Assembly (NCBI GenBank): GCA_947174685.1
Contig: CAMWJY010000090.1
Span: forward strand, 1 to 5,028
Length of the DNA: 5,028 bases
Source: an uncultured Mollicutes bacterium
Lineage (GTDB): Bacteria; Bacillota_I; Bacilli_A; Acholeplasmatales; Anaeroplasmataceae
Reading direction: 5' to 3'
Below the pieces are notes generated by a model. The model did no database searches. It was not told the DNA's origin and was given only the letters and a program-made list of their open reading frames with translations. The position numbers and the translations under genes were made by a program. Below, one piece after another: positions 1 through 5,002 of this stretch; within the stretch, counting starts at the first letter, position 1; each line of letters starts with the position of its first letter.

Positions 1-149
1 CTTGGTGCTGGTGCAGTATAGGTTTGATATTTTGACTTCTCAGCAAAAACCACATCCTTTCGGTGTGTTTGAGTATAGTAAAAAATACCTACTCCGCCAA
101 CAGCTAATAATAATATGAAAATGGATAAGAATATGATTTTTTTCTTCAT
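1..149 (-). CDS. N-terminus of a membrane-anchored or secreted protein (partial)
   Basis: This is the first 49 codons of a gene that runs off the left edge of the window. It starts at ATG 149-147, with a good ribosome binding site (AAAGGAAG, 159-166) nine bases upstream. The peptide begins with MKKK and is followed by a hydrophobic stretch at about residues 5-25 (IIFLSIFILLLAVGGVGIFYY). A polar segment with a Thr/Ala/Pro-rich end then begins (around YTAPAP). This is a signal peptide or N-terminal signal anchor. I see no clear lipobox cysteine or AxA cleavage site, so a retained membrane anchor with an extracellular body is more likely. The family cannot be told from 49 residues. The gene has its own strong promoter (193-221) and lies beyond the ackA terminator, so it is a separate transcription unit. 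Confidence 0.75.
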   Translation of the reverse strand, partial: MKKKIIFLSIFILLLAVGGVGIFYYTQTHRKDVVFAEKSKYQTYTAPAP

Positions 150-192
150 ATCTATACACTTCCTTTGAAAATCCCACAATTTACATTTTATC

Positions 193-221
193 ATTATACT
201 AAAAAAATACAAAAATGTCAA
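193..221 (-). promoter_or_regulatory. Consensus sigma-A promoter of the left-edge gene
   Basis: On the minus strand a perfect -35 box TTGACA (216-221) and a perfect -10 box TATAAT (193-198) are separated by 17 bases, the optimal spacing. Transcription should start near 186. That gives a leader of about 36 nt which contains the AAAGGAAG ribosome binding site before the ATG at 149. Both hexamers match the consensus at every base, so the promoter should be strong unless repressed; an inverted repeat covers its -35 box. Confidence 0.85.
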
Positions 222-233
222 ATTTGTTTGACA
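216..233. promoter_or_regulatory. Inverted-repeat operator candidate over the -35 box
   Basis: TGTCAAA and TTTGACA form a perfect 7-bp inverted repeat around a 4-bp centre (TTTG). The left arm contains the -35 hexamer of the promoter at 193-221, read on the minus strand. A dimeric repressor bound here would block RNA polymerase. I do not recognise it as a standard operator: it does not match the BlaI/CopY TACA-TGTA core, CIRCE, Rex, PerR or LexA sites as I know them. The role is inferred from symmetry and position only. Confidence 0.45.
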
Positions 234-247
234 GAGAAAGCGTTTCG
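234..247. promoter_or_regulatory. Weak cre-like site upstream of the promoter
   Basis: The core GAAAGCGTTTC (236-246) resembles the centre of a CcpA catabolite-response element (TGWNANCGNTNWCA), but the outer bases do not match. It lies about 15 bp upstream of the -35 box of the left-edge gene, where a bound CcpA could act as an activator. AT-rich DNA produces such partial matches by chance, so this is a weak call. Confidence 0.2.
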
Positions 248-296
248 TTTATCATTTTTCTATCCAAAATCCTATAAAATTGATGAAAAATACAAA

Positions 297-331
297 AATC
301 AAAATAAAAGACCTACTAACGTAGGCCTTTT
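297..331 (-). terminator. Rho-independent terminator of the methyltransferase-ackA unit
   Basis: Read on the minus strand, AAAAGGCCTAC (331-321), loop GTTA and GTAGGTCTTTT (316-306) form an 11-bp stem with a single G-U pair. A U-rich tail follows (TTTTATTTTGATTTTT). On the plus strand the same stem would contain an A-C mismatch and has a poorer U-tail, so it works best on the minus strand. It lies about 130 nt after the ackA stop and 75 bp before the next promoter. Confidence 0.85.
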
Positions 332-459
332 ACCATTGGGAGAGTTATAGTTTGCTTATGAAAAAGCTTCTATCTTAATAGGGAAAGATAGTTTGTCTTA
401 TTTCTAAGACATCTATAGTATAACCCTGTCTTTTTTACTTTATACAAAAATTTATAAAA
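332..459 (-). other. Structured ackA 3' untranslated region
   Basis: This 128-nt stretch between the ackA stop codon and the terminator holds no plausible gene. In transcript order it contains GTATAA/TTATAC (445-440 with 423-418). Next is a perfect 7-bp hairpin TGTCTTA-GAAA-TAAGACA with a GNRA-type GAAA loop (411-394). A 6-bp hairpin TATCTT/AAGATA with an 8-nt loop (390-371) and a short GCTT/AAGC stem (about 369-356) follow. The row of hairpins ends in the terminator at 297-331. Such a tail may protect the ackA mRNA 3' end or be processed into a small RNA. The pairing is visible in the sequence; any function is inferred. Confidence 0.5.
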
Positions 460-1653
460 TTATTTTATTTTGGCAACACGTACAGTATCTCTAGCAATCA
501 TTACTTCTTCATTTGTAGGAATAATGTATAGCTTAATCTTAGAGCTTGGTGTAGAAATAATTCTTTCATCAGAGAAGGTATCATTTAATACTTCATCAAT
601 CTCAACACCTAGAGGTGCTAATCTCTTAGCTACATTTAAACGTAGATGCTTTAGGTTTTCACCCATACCAGCTGTAAAGCAGATAGCATCACAGCCACCC
701 ATATATAACCAGTAGGAAGCAACATAGTCAGCAATTCTCTTTGCTTGTACATCAAAGGTTAATTTACATCTATGATCTCCTGCATTCATACCTGCAGTAA
801 CATCACGAGCATCATTAGAACGTCCAGACATTCCTAAATATCCTGACTTCTTATTTAAAATGTTAACTACCTCAGCTGCAGTTTTTCCTTCCTTATCACA
901 GATATAAGAAACTACTGTAGGATCAATGTTACCGGTACGAGTTCCCATAGGAATACCCTCAAGTGGAGTAAGACCCATAGAGGTATCCTTACATTTACCT
1001 CCCTCTACTGCTGAAATAGATGCACCATTACCTAAGTGACATACGATAATCTTAGTATCCTTTAGAGGCTTACCCATAACCTCTGCACAGCGCTCAGATA
1101 CATACTTATGAGATGTACCATGTGCACCATATTTTCGAATTCCATACTTTTCATACCACTCATATGGTACTGCGTACATATATGCCTCTTCTGGCATCGT
1201 TTGATGGAATACAGTATCAAATACTACAACCTGAGGTACCTTTGGTAATGCCTTTTGGAAAGCCTTAATACCAATGATATGTGCAGGATTATGTAGAGGT
1301 GCTAAATCAGCTAACTCTGCAATCTTATTGATTACTGTTTCATCAACTAAACAAGAATCCTTAAAATATTCTCCACCTTGAACTACACGATGACCAACAC
1401 CAGAAATTTCCTTTAAATCCTTAACGATTCCCTTTTCAACTAAAGTATGTAGTAATAATTCTACACCCTCAGCATGTGTAGGTAAAACAGGATGTGTTTC
1501 TTCCTTCTTACCATCATATTTTAGAGTGAATATACCTTCCTCTAAACCAATACGCTCCATTACACCTGATGCGATTACTGCTTCTGCTGGCATATCTAAT
1601 AATTGGAATTTGATAGATGAGCTACCAGCATTTACTGCCATAATTTTTGCCAT
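460..1653 (-). CDS. ackA: Acetate kinase
   Basis: AckA catalyses acetyl phosphate + ADP = acetate + ATP in the cytoplasm. It is the ATP-yielding last step of acetate fermentation and, run backwards, it activates acetate. The 397-residue length is typical. The N-terminal signature AVNAGSSSIK spans residues 6-15 (N8 and the GSSS loop bind nucleotide/phosphate), and GHRVVQGG at 87-94 supplies the substrate-site Arg89. LHNP gives His121, FDTVFH the catalytic Asp146, and YGAHGTSH His178. GTRTGNIDP holds the transition-state Arg239, FTAGMGEN (326-333) is the adenosine-site loop, and TNEE holds the metal ligand Glu382. Residue roles come from the Methanosarcina enzyme. Every key residue is present, so it should be active. 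The ATG shares its A with the stop of the upstream methyltransferase gene (TAATG), and GAGGAG at 1662-1667 is its ribosome binding site. No phosphotransacetylase gene (pta) lies in this window. Confidence 0.98.
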   Translation of the reverse strand: MAKIMAVNAGSSSIKFQLLDMPAEAVIASGVMERIGLEEGIFTLKYDGKKEETHPVLPTHAEGVELLLHTLVEKGIVKDLKEISGVGHRVVQGGEYFKDSCLVDETVINKIAELADLAPLHNPAHIIGIKAFQKALPKVPQVVVFDTVFHQTMPEEAYMYAVPYEWYEKYGIRKYGAHGTSHKYVSERCAEVMGKPLKDTKIIVCHLGNGASISAVEGGKCKDTSMGLTPLEGIPMGTRTGNIDPTVVSYICDKEGKTAAEVVNILNKKSGYLGMSGRSNDARDVTAGMNAGDHRCKLTFDVQAKRIADYVASYWLYMGGCDAICFTAGMGENLKHLRLNVAKRLAPLGVEIDEVLNDTFSDERIISTPSSKIKLYIIPTNEEVMIARDTVRVAKIK

Positions 1654-2606
1654 TATTTGTTCTCCTCACTTCTATTATTTTTATTTTTTTCAAACCACGC
1701 TTCAATTTCAAGTAAGGACTGATTAAATTCCTTAACATCTGTGAAGCTTGGTAGTTTGACCATGAAACAATTTTTCTTATCCATAATACACTTTTGTATG
1801 ACTAGGATAATTTTAGGTTTTGCAACAAACATACTATCTGGAAGCTCTACTAAACCAATAATAGAACACTCCTTTAAAAGCTGTTTTTTGAATTCCTGAT
1901 TTTTATCATAATTAAAGAAATCATTATTTAATATGCCAATCATAGCCCCATTATCTTTAAGCATCTTACTATAATGGAGAATAGCCTCATATGGGAAATA
2001 TGTTTTCCCTTCTTCTAAGATAGCATTTGGCATATCAAAGACTATACAATCAAGATTTTGCATAGAAAGATTTCTTGTATCCTGCAAGAATAACTCAACA
2101 TCGATAGAAAGTAAATCACTCACCATTTTCGTGATTTTTACCATCCATTCATTATTGTCACATGCAAAAGCCTTACATTCCTTATCTAAATGATTCAAAA
2201 TGGTATGTAAAAGATTGCCTGTCCCACATAATGGATCTAAAATTGACATCTTCTTTTCTGTATTAAGCTTTGTGATTAAATATGCAATAAAGATACCCAG
2301 GGTATCTGGAGTCGTATTTCCATTGGCTATACGCATCTCCTTAAAGCCCTTTAACAGAATGGCTTGCATCGCCTTACGAACATCTTCGACTGTGAAATCT
2401 ACATCTACAAGCTTATCATAAACTGCATTTAATTTATCTGTAGTTTCCTCATCACAATCACAAACAATATCTGAGGCTAATATATTTTCTACAGTCATTT
2501 CAATTAATTCAAAATAGGATTTATGAAATGCATCATATAATATGTTATTTGATTCATCAACACAATCATAGAAAAGCTCTAGATGGTCTGTTTTAATCTC
2601 TTGCAT
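1653..2606 (-). CDS. Class I SAM-dependent methyltransferase, YtxK-like
   Basis: This is a 317-residue protein, counted from the ATG at 2606-2604. An all-helical N-terminal part (about 1-95) comes first. TPDTLG (99-104) then matches the T-P-D/E-x-x-G element found before the catalytic core of DNA adenine methyltransferases of the HsdM/YtxK group. Motif I DPLCGTG (124-130) is the SAM-binding loop, and Asp150 (ACDNN) and Asp176 (LQDTRN) fit the next two SAM-contact acids. Motif IV, normally NPPY or, in YtxK proteins, DLP-type, reads FDMPN (190-194). No specificity or restriction gene is adjacent. Its place just before ackA, with a TAATG junction, matches ytxK-ackA of Bacillus and the equivalent pair in streptococci; the family's substrate is unproven. 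An in-frame ATG at 2618 would add MVNS. However, it lies at the predicted transcription start and has no ribosome binding site, whereas GGTGA (2612-2616) sits five bases before the ATG at 2606. Confidence 0.9.
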   Translation of the reverse strand: MQEIKTDHLELFYDCVDESNNILYDAFHKSYFELIEMTVENILASDIVCDCDEETTDKLNAVYDKLVDVDFTVEDVRKAMQAILLKGFKEMRIANGNTTPDTLGIFIAYLITKLNTEKKMSILDPLCGTGNLLHTILNHLDKECKAFACDNNEWMVKITKMVSDLLSIDVELFLQDTRNLSMQNLDCIVFDMPNAILEEGKTYFPYEAILHYSKMLKDNGAMIGILNNDFFNYDKNQEFKKQLLKECSIIGLVELPDSMFVAKPKIILVIQKCIMDKKNCFMVKLPSFTDVKEFNQSLLEIEAWFEKNKNNRSEENK

Positions 2607-2611
2607 AGAAT

Positions 2612-2616
2612 TCACC
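2612..2616 (-). promoter_or_regulatory. Ribosome binding site deciding the methyltransferase start
   Basis: GGTGA lies five bases before the ATG at 2606-2604 and can pair with the UCACC at the 3' end of 16S rRNA. The same GGTG core precedes the LysM, Nudix and HAD genes here. The upstream ATG at 2618 has only AT-rich bases before it. This supports the shorter protein. Confidence 0.55.
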
Positions 2617-2623
2617 ATTAATA

Positions 2624-2652
2624 ATTATAACAAATTTACCAAATCTTGTAAA
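2624..2652 (-). promoter_or_regulatory. Promoter of the methyltransferase-ackA operon
   Basis: In the 36-bp gap after the TRIC gene, the minus strand carries TTTACA (2647-2652, five of six -35 bases) and a perfect TATAAT (2624-2629) with a 17-bp spacer. The predicted start point is near 2617, leaving an 11-nt leader before the ATG at 2606. The two genes can therefore be expressed apart from the three genes upstream, although no terminator prevents read-through from them. A loose inverted repeat TTTAC-N8-GTAAA (2635-2652) overlaps the -35 box. Confidence 0.65.
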
Positions 2653-2654
2653 CT

Positions 2655-3305
2655 TTATTCCACATTTATTTTTACCTTAGGTAAATTTAATTTAAAATGA
2701 AAAGCCAAATATCTTATTCCTACTACCAAGACAATCGTTAAAATTGCAGCCAAGGAATACATATTGCTGTAAAGAATAATGAGATAAAAAAGTAAAGCGC
2801 CTAAGATTGCAGCAACACAATAAATATGCTTTCTAAATATTGCTGGAATATGTGCAGACATAATATCTCTTAGCATTCCTCCACCTACAGCAGTTAATAC
2901 TGAACAAAAGATAATCATAAAATGATTTGTAATTCCAAATTCTTTTGTGAGGGTGGCTCCAACAACAACAAATACACCTAAGCCTAAGCTATCAATTATA
3001 TTATACACAATTTGATATGCTTTACTCTCAACTACTTTAATATCCTTTAAGATATACATTACAACAAAAACAACTATGGTAGTTAATGCAGCTACTATCA
3101 CATAGCTAGGATTTTCAAACATTAATGGCATAGGTCTACCTATAATTAAATCCCTAAATAAACCTCCACCAACAGCTGTCGTACAGCCTAATATCATAAC
3201 TCCTAAAATATCCATACGATTTTCAATTGCAATTAAAGCCCCTGATATTGCAAAAGCAATCGTACCAATATATTCTAATATGGTTATCATTAAATTAATA
3301 TCCAT
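2655..3305 (-). CDS. TRIC / UPF0126 (YadS-YicG type) membrane protein
   Basis: This is an integral membrane protein of 216 residues with about seven hydrophobic segments (roughly 5-25, 32-50, 66-86, 100-118, 127-145, 162-180, 183-200). It is an internal duplication of a three-helix unit. The halves repeat the family hallmark: TAVGGGLFRD (43-52) and TAVGGGMLRD (138-147), each followed by a Pro-containing turn (GRPMP and AHIPAIF). In this family the GGGxxRD helices line a pore, and prokaryotic members form trimeric cation channels (TRIC). Other literature and Pfam naming treat the same domain as a glycine transporter, so the substrate is unsettled. The length is normal for bacterial members. 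The ATG lies one base after the HAD gene's stop, and its AGGAGA ribosome binding site (3314-3319) is inside the HAD coding sequence, so the two are probably translationally coupled. Confidence 0.93.
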   Translation of the reverse strand: MDINLMITILEYIGTIAFAISGALIAIENRMDILGVMILGCTTAVGGGLFRDLIIGRPMPLMFENPSYVIVAALTTIVVFVVMYILKDIKVVESKAYQIVYNIIDSLGLGVFVVVGATLTKEFGITNHFMIIFCSVLTAVGGGMLRDIMSAHIPAIFRKHIYCVAAILGALLFYLIILYSNMYSLAAILTIVLVVGIRYLAFHFKLNLPKVKINVE

Positions 3306-3306
3306 T

Positions 3307-3948
3307 TTACTTCTCTCCTAAATAATTTAATAATTCCAATGGGGTATCGACAATTTTATCGGTAAGTGCAGAAAGGACTTCCCTACTCCTAAAGCCATAA
3401 GAAACAAAGACACCATCAATACCTGCATTAAGGCTGGTCTTTACATCAACCTCACTATCCCCAACATAAAGAACCTCTTCCTTTTTCAAATCATATTGTT
3501 CTATAAGGGATAATAAAAAGGAAGCATCAGGCTTACGAGGTCTTCCAATAACCTCACCATAAACAAACTCCATTTGCATGGGAAAATGTTCTTCTACAAG
3601 CTTTGTTGCAATATCCTCTACTTTATTTGTTAAAACTCCTAAATGCATATTGTTCACTTTACAAAATTTAAGAACTTCCTCAATACCTTCATACTTAGTA
3701 GTAAAATCGTTATAATGGGAAGCATAATAGCTTTTAAACGAAATAAGTATCTCATCAATTTGGGAATTATGATTGGAAGCTAATAAAAGTAAATTACGGA
3801 TTCCATTTCCAATATAGCTTTGAGTTTGTTCTAAGGTGATTGAAGGAAGATTAAACTTTTTTAAAGCATAATTACAAGCTTCCTTCAAATCTTCTAAAGT
3901 ATTCAAAATTGTTCCATCCAAATCAAAAACAACTAGCTTATAGCTCAT
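3307..3948 (-). CDS. HAD-family hydrolase, phosphoglycolate phosphatase type
   Basis: This is a cytoplasmic phosphatase of the haloacid dehalogenase superfamily with 213 residues, the usual size for the Gph/PGMB subgroup. All four catalytic motifs are seen. DLDGT (9-13) gives nucleophile Asp9 and acid/base Asp11. LTN supplies Thr107 and RKP supplies Lys139. GDSEVD (163-168) gives the Mg-binding Asp164 and Asp168. Residues about 15-85 form the helical C1 cap, which selects the substrate. The likely substrate is a small phosphate ester such as 2-phosphoglycolate, but PpaX-like pyrophosphatase or beta-phosphoglucomutase-like activity cannot be excluded. The ATG overlaps the end of the Nudix gene by 11 bases, with AGGTGA (3955-3960) six bases upstream. 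Being coupled to a Nudix hydrolase suggests a role in metabolite clean-up, which is inference. Confidence 0.92.
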   Translation of the reverse strand: MSYKLVVFDLDGTILNTLEDLKEACNYALKKFNLPSITLEQTQSYIGNGIRNLLLLASNHNSQIDEILISFKSYYASHYNDFTTKYEGIEEVLKFCKVNNMHLGVLTNKVEDIATKLVEEHFPMQMEFVYGEVIGRPRKPDASFLLSLIEQYDLKKEEVLYVGDSEVDVKTSLNAGIDGVFVSYGFRSREVLSALTDKIVDTPLELLNYLGEK

Positions 3949-4435
3949 GATTCTTCACCTTATTATAGAATAACATATAGAATTGTTCTGCCAAACTACC
4001 CTTAGCTATTTTTTCTTTTCCTTCTTCTATACTAAACCAAGCATAGTCATCTATCTCATAATTAGAATGCACATTCATATCCTCAGCTACAGCAATAAAA
4101 TTAATCATCAAGGTATTTGATTTTTCAAAATATTCTGTCTTCTGAAAAATTAGACGATCCACTTTTAGTCCAACCTCTTCATGTATTTCACGCCTTGCAG
4201 CATCTTCAGCATTTTCTCCTTTGGAAATATAGCCTGCAACTAAAATATATCTTTTTTTACCATATTGTTCTATTAAAAGTACCTTATCAAAATCTTTTGT
4301 AGTAATAATCATACTTACTGCTGTATTAAAAATCTTAAAGCGATACTCCTTACATTTTGGACAATAAGGAATGATTCCTTCATGTTCTAATTCTTTTTCG
4401 ATAAGCTTTGTTCCACAATGAATACAATACTCCAT
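3938..4435 (-). CDS. Nudix hydrolase with N-terminal zinc ribbon
   Basis: This 165-residue cytoplasmic hydrolase probably cleaves a nucleoside diphosphate linked to another group. A zinc ribbon comes first, with Cys4, Cys7, Cys25 and Cys28 (CIHC and CPKC). The Nudix domain follows with a complete box G-x5-E-x7-REIHEEVGL (Gly68-Leu90). Its glutamates (Glu83, Glu86 and Glu87 among them) bind the catalytic Mg ions. This order matches NADH pyrophosphatase NudC, and DYAWFSIEE (about 130-138) lines up with the C-terminal part of NudC. The NudC signature SQPWPFP just after the box is absent; the equivalent stretch reads KTEYFEKSNTLM. Activity on NADH or on NAD-capped RNA is therefore doubtful, and the substrate is open. 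The protein also lacks the N-terminal domain of long NudC proteins. It is the first gene of a three-gene unit; AAGGTG (4442-4447) lies six bases before its ATG. Confidence 0.93.
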   Translation of the reverse strand: MEYCIHCGTKLIEKELEHEGIIPYCPKCKEYRFKIFNTAVSMIITTKDFDKVLLIEQYGKKRYILVAGYISKGENAEDAARREIHEEVGLKVDRLIFQKTEYFEKSNTLMINFIAVAEDMNVHSNYEIDDYAWFSIEEGKEKIAKGSLAEQFYMLFYNKVKNHEL

Positions 4436-4460
4436 AACTTACACCTTCACAATCGCCTTT

Positions 4461-4469
4461 ATTCTACCA
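4461..4469 (-). promoter_or_regulatory. Extended -10 promoter of the Nudix-HAD-TRIC unit
   Basis: The minus strand reads TGGTAGAAT, a TGn extended -10 element with a five-of-six -10 hexamer (TAGAAT, 4461-4466). No good -35 box lies 16-18 bp upstream, which extended -10 promoters tolerate. Transcription from about 4454 would leave an 18-nt leader that includes the ribosome binding site. The position is right, but the evidence is only one element. Confidence 0.4.
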
Positions 4470-4501
4470 CCATATCACAATTTTTTCTAGATAATCCCTA
4501 C

Positions 4502-4541
4502 AAAAAGAAAAAAAATAACTATTTTTCAATAATTATTTTCT
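4502..4541 (-). terminator. AU-rich terminator-like hairpin at the 3' end of the LysM gene
   Basis: On the minus strand AGAAAATAATTAT (4541-4529), loop TGAAAA and ATAGTTATTTTTT (4522-4510) can form a 13-bp stem with two G-U pairs. TTCTTTTT follows. The stem includes the last six sense codons and the stop codon of the LysM gene. It has almost no G-C pairs, so it would be weak, and part of the pairing could be chance in poly-A/T sequence. The separate promoter seen for the next gene agrees with a unit boundary here. Confidence 0.4.
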
Positions 4542-4950
4542 CTCCTACGACTAACAACTTATCTTCATTGAGTTTTAATAAATCCAGTGGAGATAATTGG
4601 TATCTTGCTAGAATATCTTCTACACGTTCACCAGGTCTAACAATATGAACCTTATCTGTTCTAAAAGGTATAGTTTGATTTGGAGCTACCTTAAGATTAG
4701 ATATATCCTTGTAATTCAAGTTATACTTGTTGATTAACCCTTCCACACTATCACTTGATTTTGTAACATAATCCTGTTTTTTTGGAATAAACAAGATTTG
4801 GTTTGGATAAATCATATTAGACACTAAATGATTTGTGTTTTTTAAATCCTCAACACTAACTCCATATTTTTTAGCAATTGTGTATAAGGAATCATTTTGT
4901 TTAACAACATATTGATCATATGTACTATAATTTGGATTGTAATAATTCAT
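4519..4950 (-). CDS. Small LysM-repeat protein without signal peptide
   Basis: This protein of 143 residues consists almost wholly of LysM-type repeats, which bind N-acetylglucosamine-containing glycans such as peptidoglycan. Repeat 1 (14-56) is classical: YVVKQNDSLYTIAKKYGVS at its start and NQILFIP at its end. Repeat 2 (61-96) is divergent: YVTKSSDSVEGLINKYNL, ending in NQTIPF. Repeat 3 (102-142) starts HIVRPGERVEDILARYQLS and ends GEKIIIE. There is no catalytic domain, hydrophobic leader or transmembrane segment. The N-terminus MNYYNPNYSTYDQY is rich in Tyr and Asn, as in some spore-coat or coat-targeted proteins; a spore or cell-envelope role is inference. I chose ATG 4950 because GGGTGA (4956-4961) sits five bases before it. 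The in-frame GTG at 4959, which would add three residues (MKK), lies inside that ribosome binding site. The gene stands alone between two terminators; I find no convincing promoter for it. Confidence 0.85.
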   Translation of the reverse strand: MNYYNPNYSTYDQYVVKQNDSLYTIAKKYGVSVEDLKNTNHLVSNMIYPNQILFIPKKQDYVTKSSDSVEGLINKYNLNYKDISNLKVAPNQTIPFRTDKVHIVRPGERVEDILARYQLSPLDLLKLNEDKLLVVGEKIIIEK

Positions 4951-4955
4951 TTTTT

Positions 4956-4961
4956 TCACCC
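4956..4961 (-). promoter_or_regulatory. Ribosome binding site deciding the LysM gene start
   Basis: GGGTGA lies five bases before ATG 4950-4948. The competing GTG codon at 4959-4957 is part of this same element and has no good ribosome binding site of its own upstream (the bases before it read TATAGAATGG). The ATG is therefore the better start. Confidence 0.6.
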
Positions 4962-4976
4962 ATTCTATACTATGTG

Positions 4977-5002
4977 AAAAAAAGGCCTTTGATTAGGCCT
5001 TT
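4977..5002 (-). terminator. Rho-independent terminator of the gene to the right
   Basis: AAAGGCCT (5002-4995 on the minus strand), loop AATCAA and AGGCCTTT (4988-4981) form a perfect 8-bp stem. The arm runs into seven consecutive T residues (4983-4977). On the plus strand the stem is followed by TTTACCC, a poor tail, so it acts on minus-strand transcripts from beyond the right edge. Its GGCCT stem resembles that of the terminator at 297-331. Confidence 0.85.

Noticed and set aside
165..350. Plus-strand open frame of 61 codons beginning with TTG
   Set aside because: It has no ribosome binding site, runs through the minus-strand promoter, the palindrome and the terminator, and gives a low-complexity Lys/Asn/Phe-rich peptide without a recognisable domain.
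417..447. Separate promoter for a small RNA in the ackA 3' UTR (TATACT with TTGTAT upstream on the minus strand)
   Set aside because: The spacing is 19 bp, the -35 match is poor and there is no extended -10. Such pairs are frequent by chance in AT-rich sequence, so I treat the region as a 3' UTR.
470..715. Plus-strand open frame opposite the 3' part of ackA
   Set aside because: It is antisense to a fully conserved enzyme, has no ribosome binding site or domain, and its length is expected by chance opposite a gene of this composition.
1526..1726. Plus-strand open frame crossing the ackA start and the end of the methyltransferase gene
   Set aside because: It lies antisense across two real genes, has no supporting signals, and its end is a translation of A/T-rich linker sequence.
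2200..2421. Plus-strand open frame inside the methyltransferase gene
   Set aside because: It is an antisense shadow of the gene's motif I region, with no start signals.
1653..2606. Restriction-modification or other defence system around the methyltransferase
   Set aside because: There is no restriction subunit, specificity subunit or other defence gene in the window. The YtxK-ackA context points to a housekeeping orphan methyltransferase.
4117..4648. Plus-strand open frames opposite the Nudix gene and its upstream gap
   Set aside because: Both are antisense to genes with clear domains and have no ribosome binding sites.
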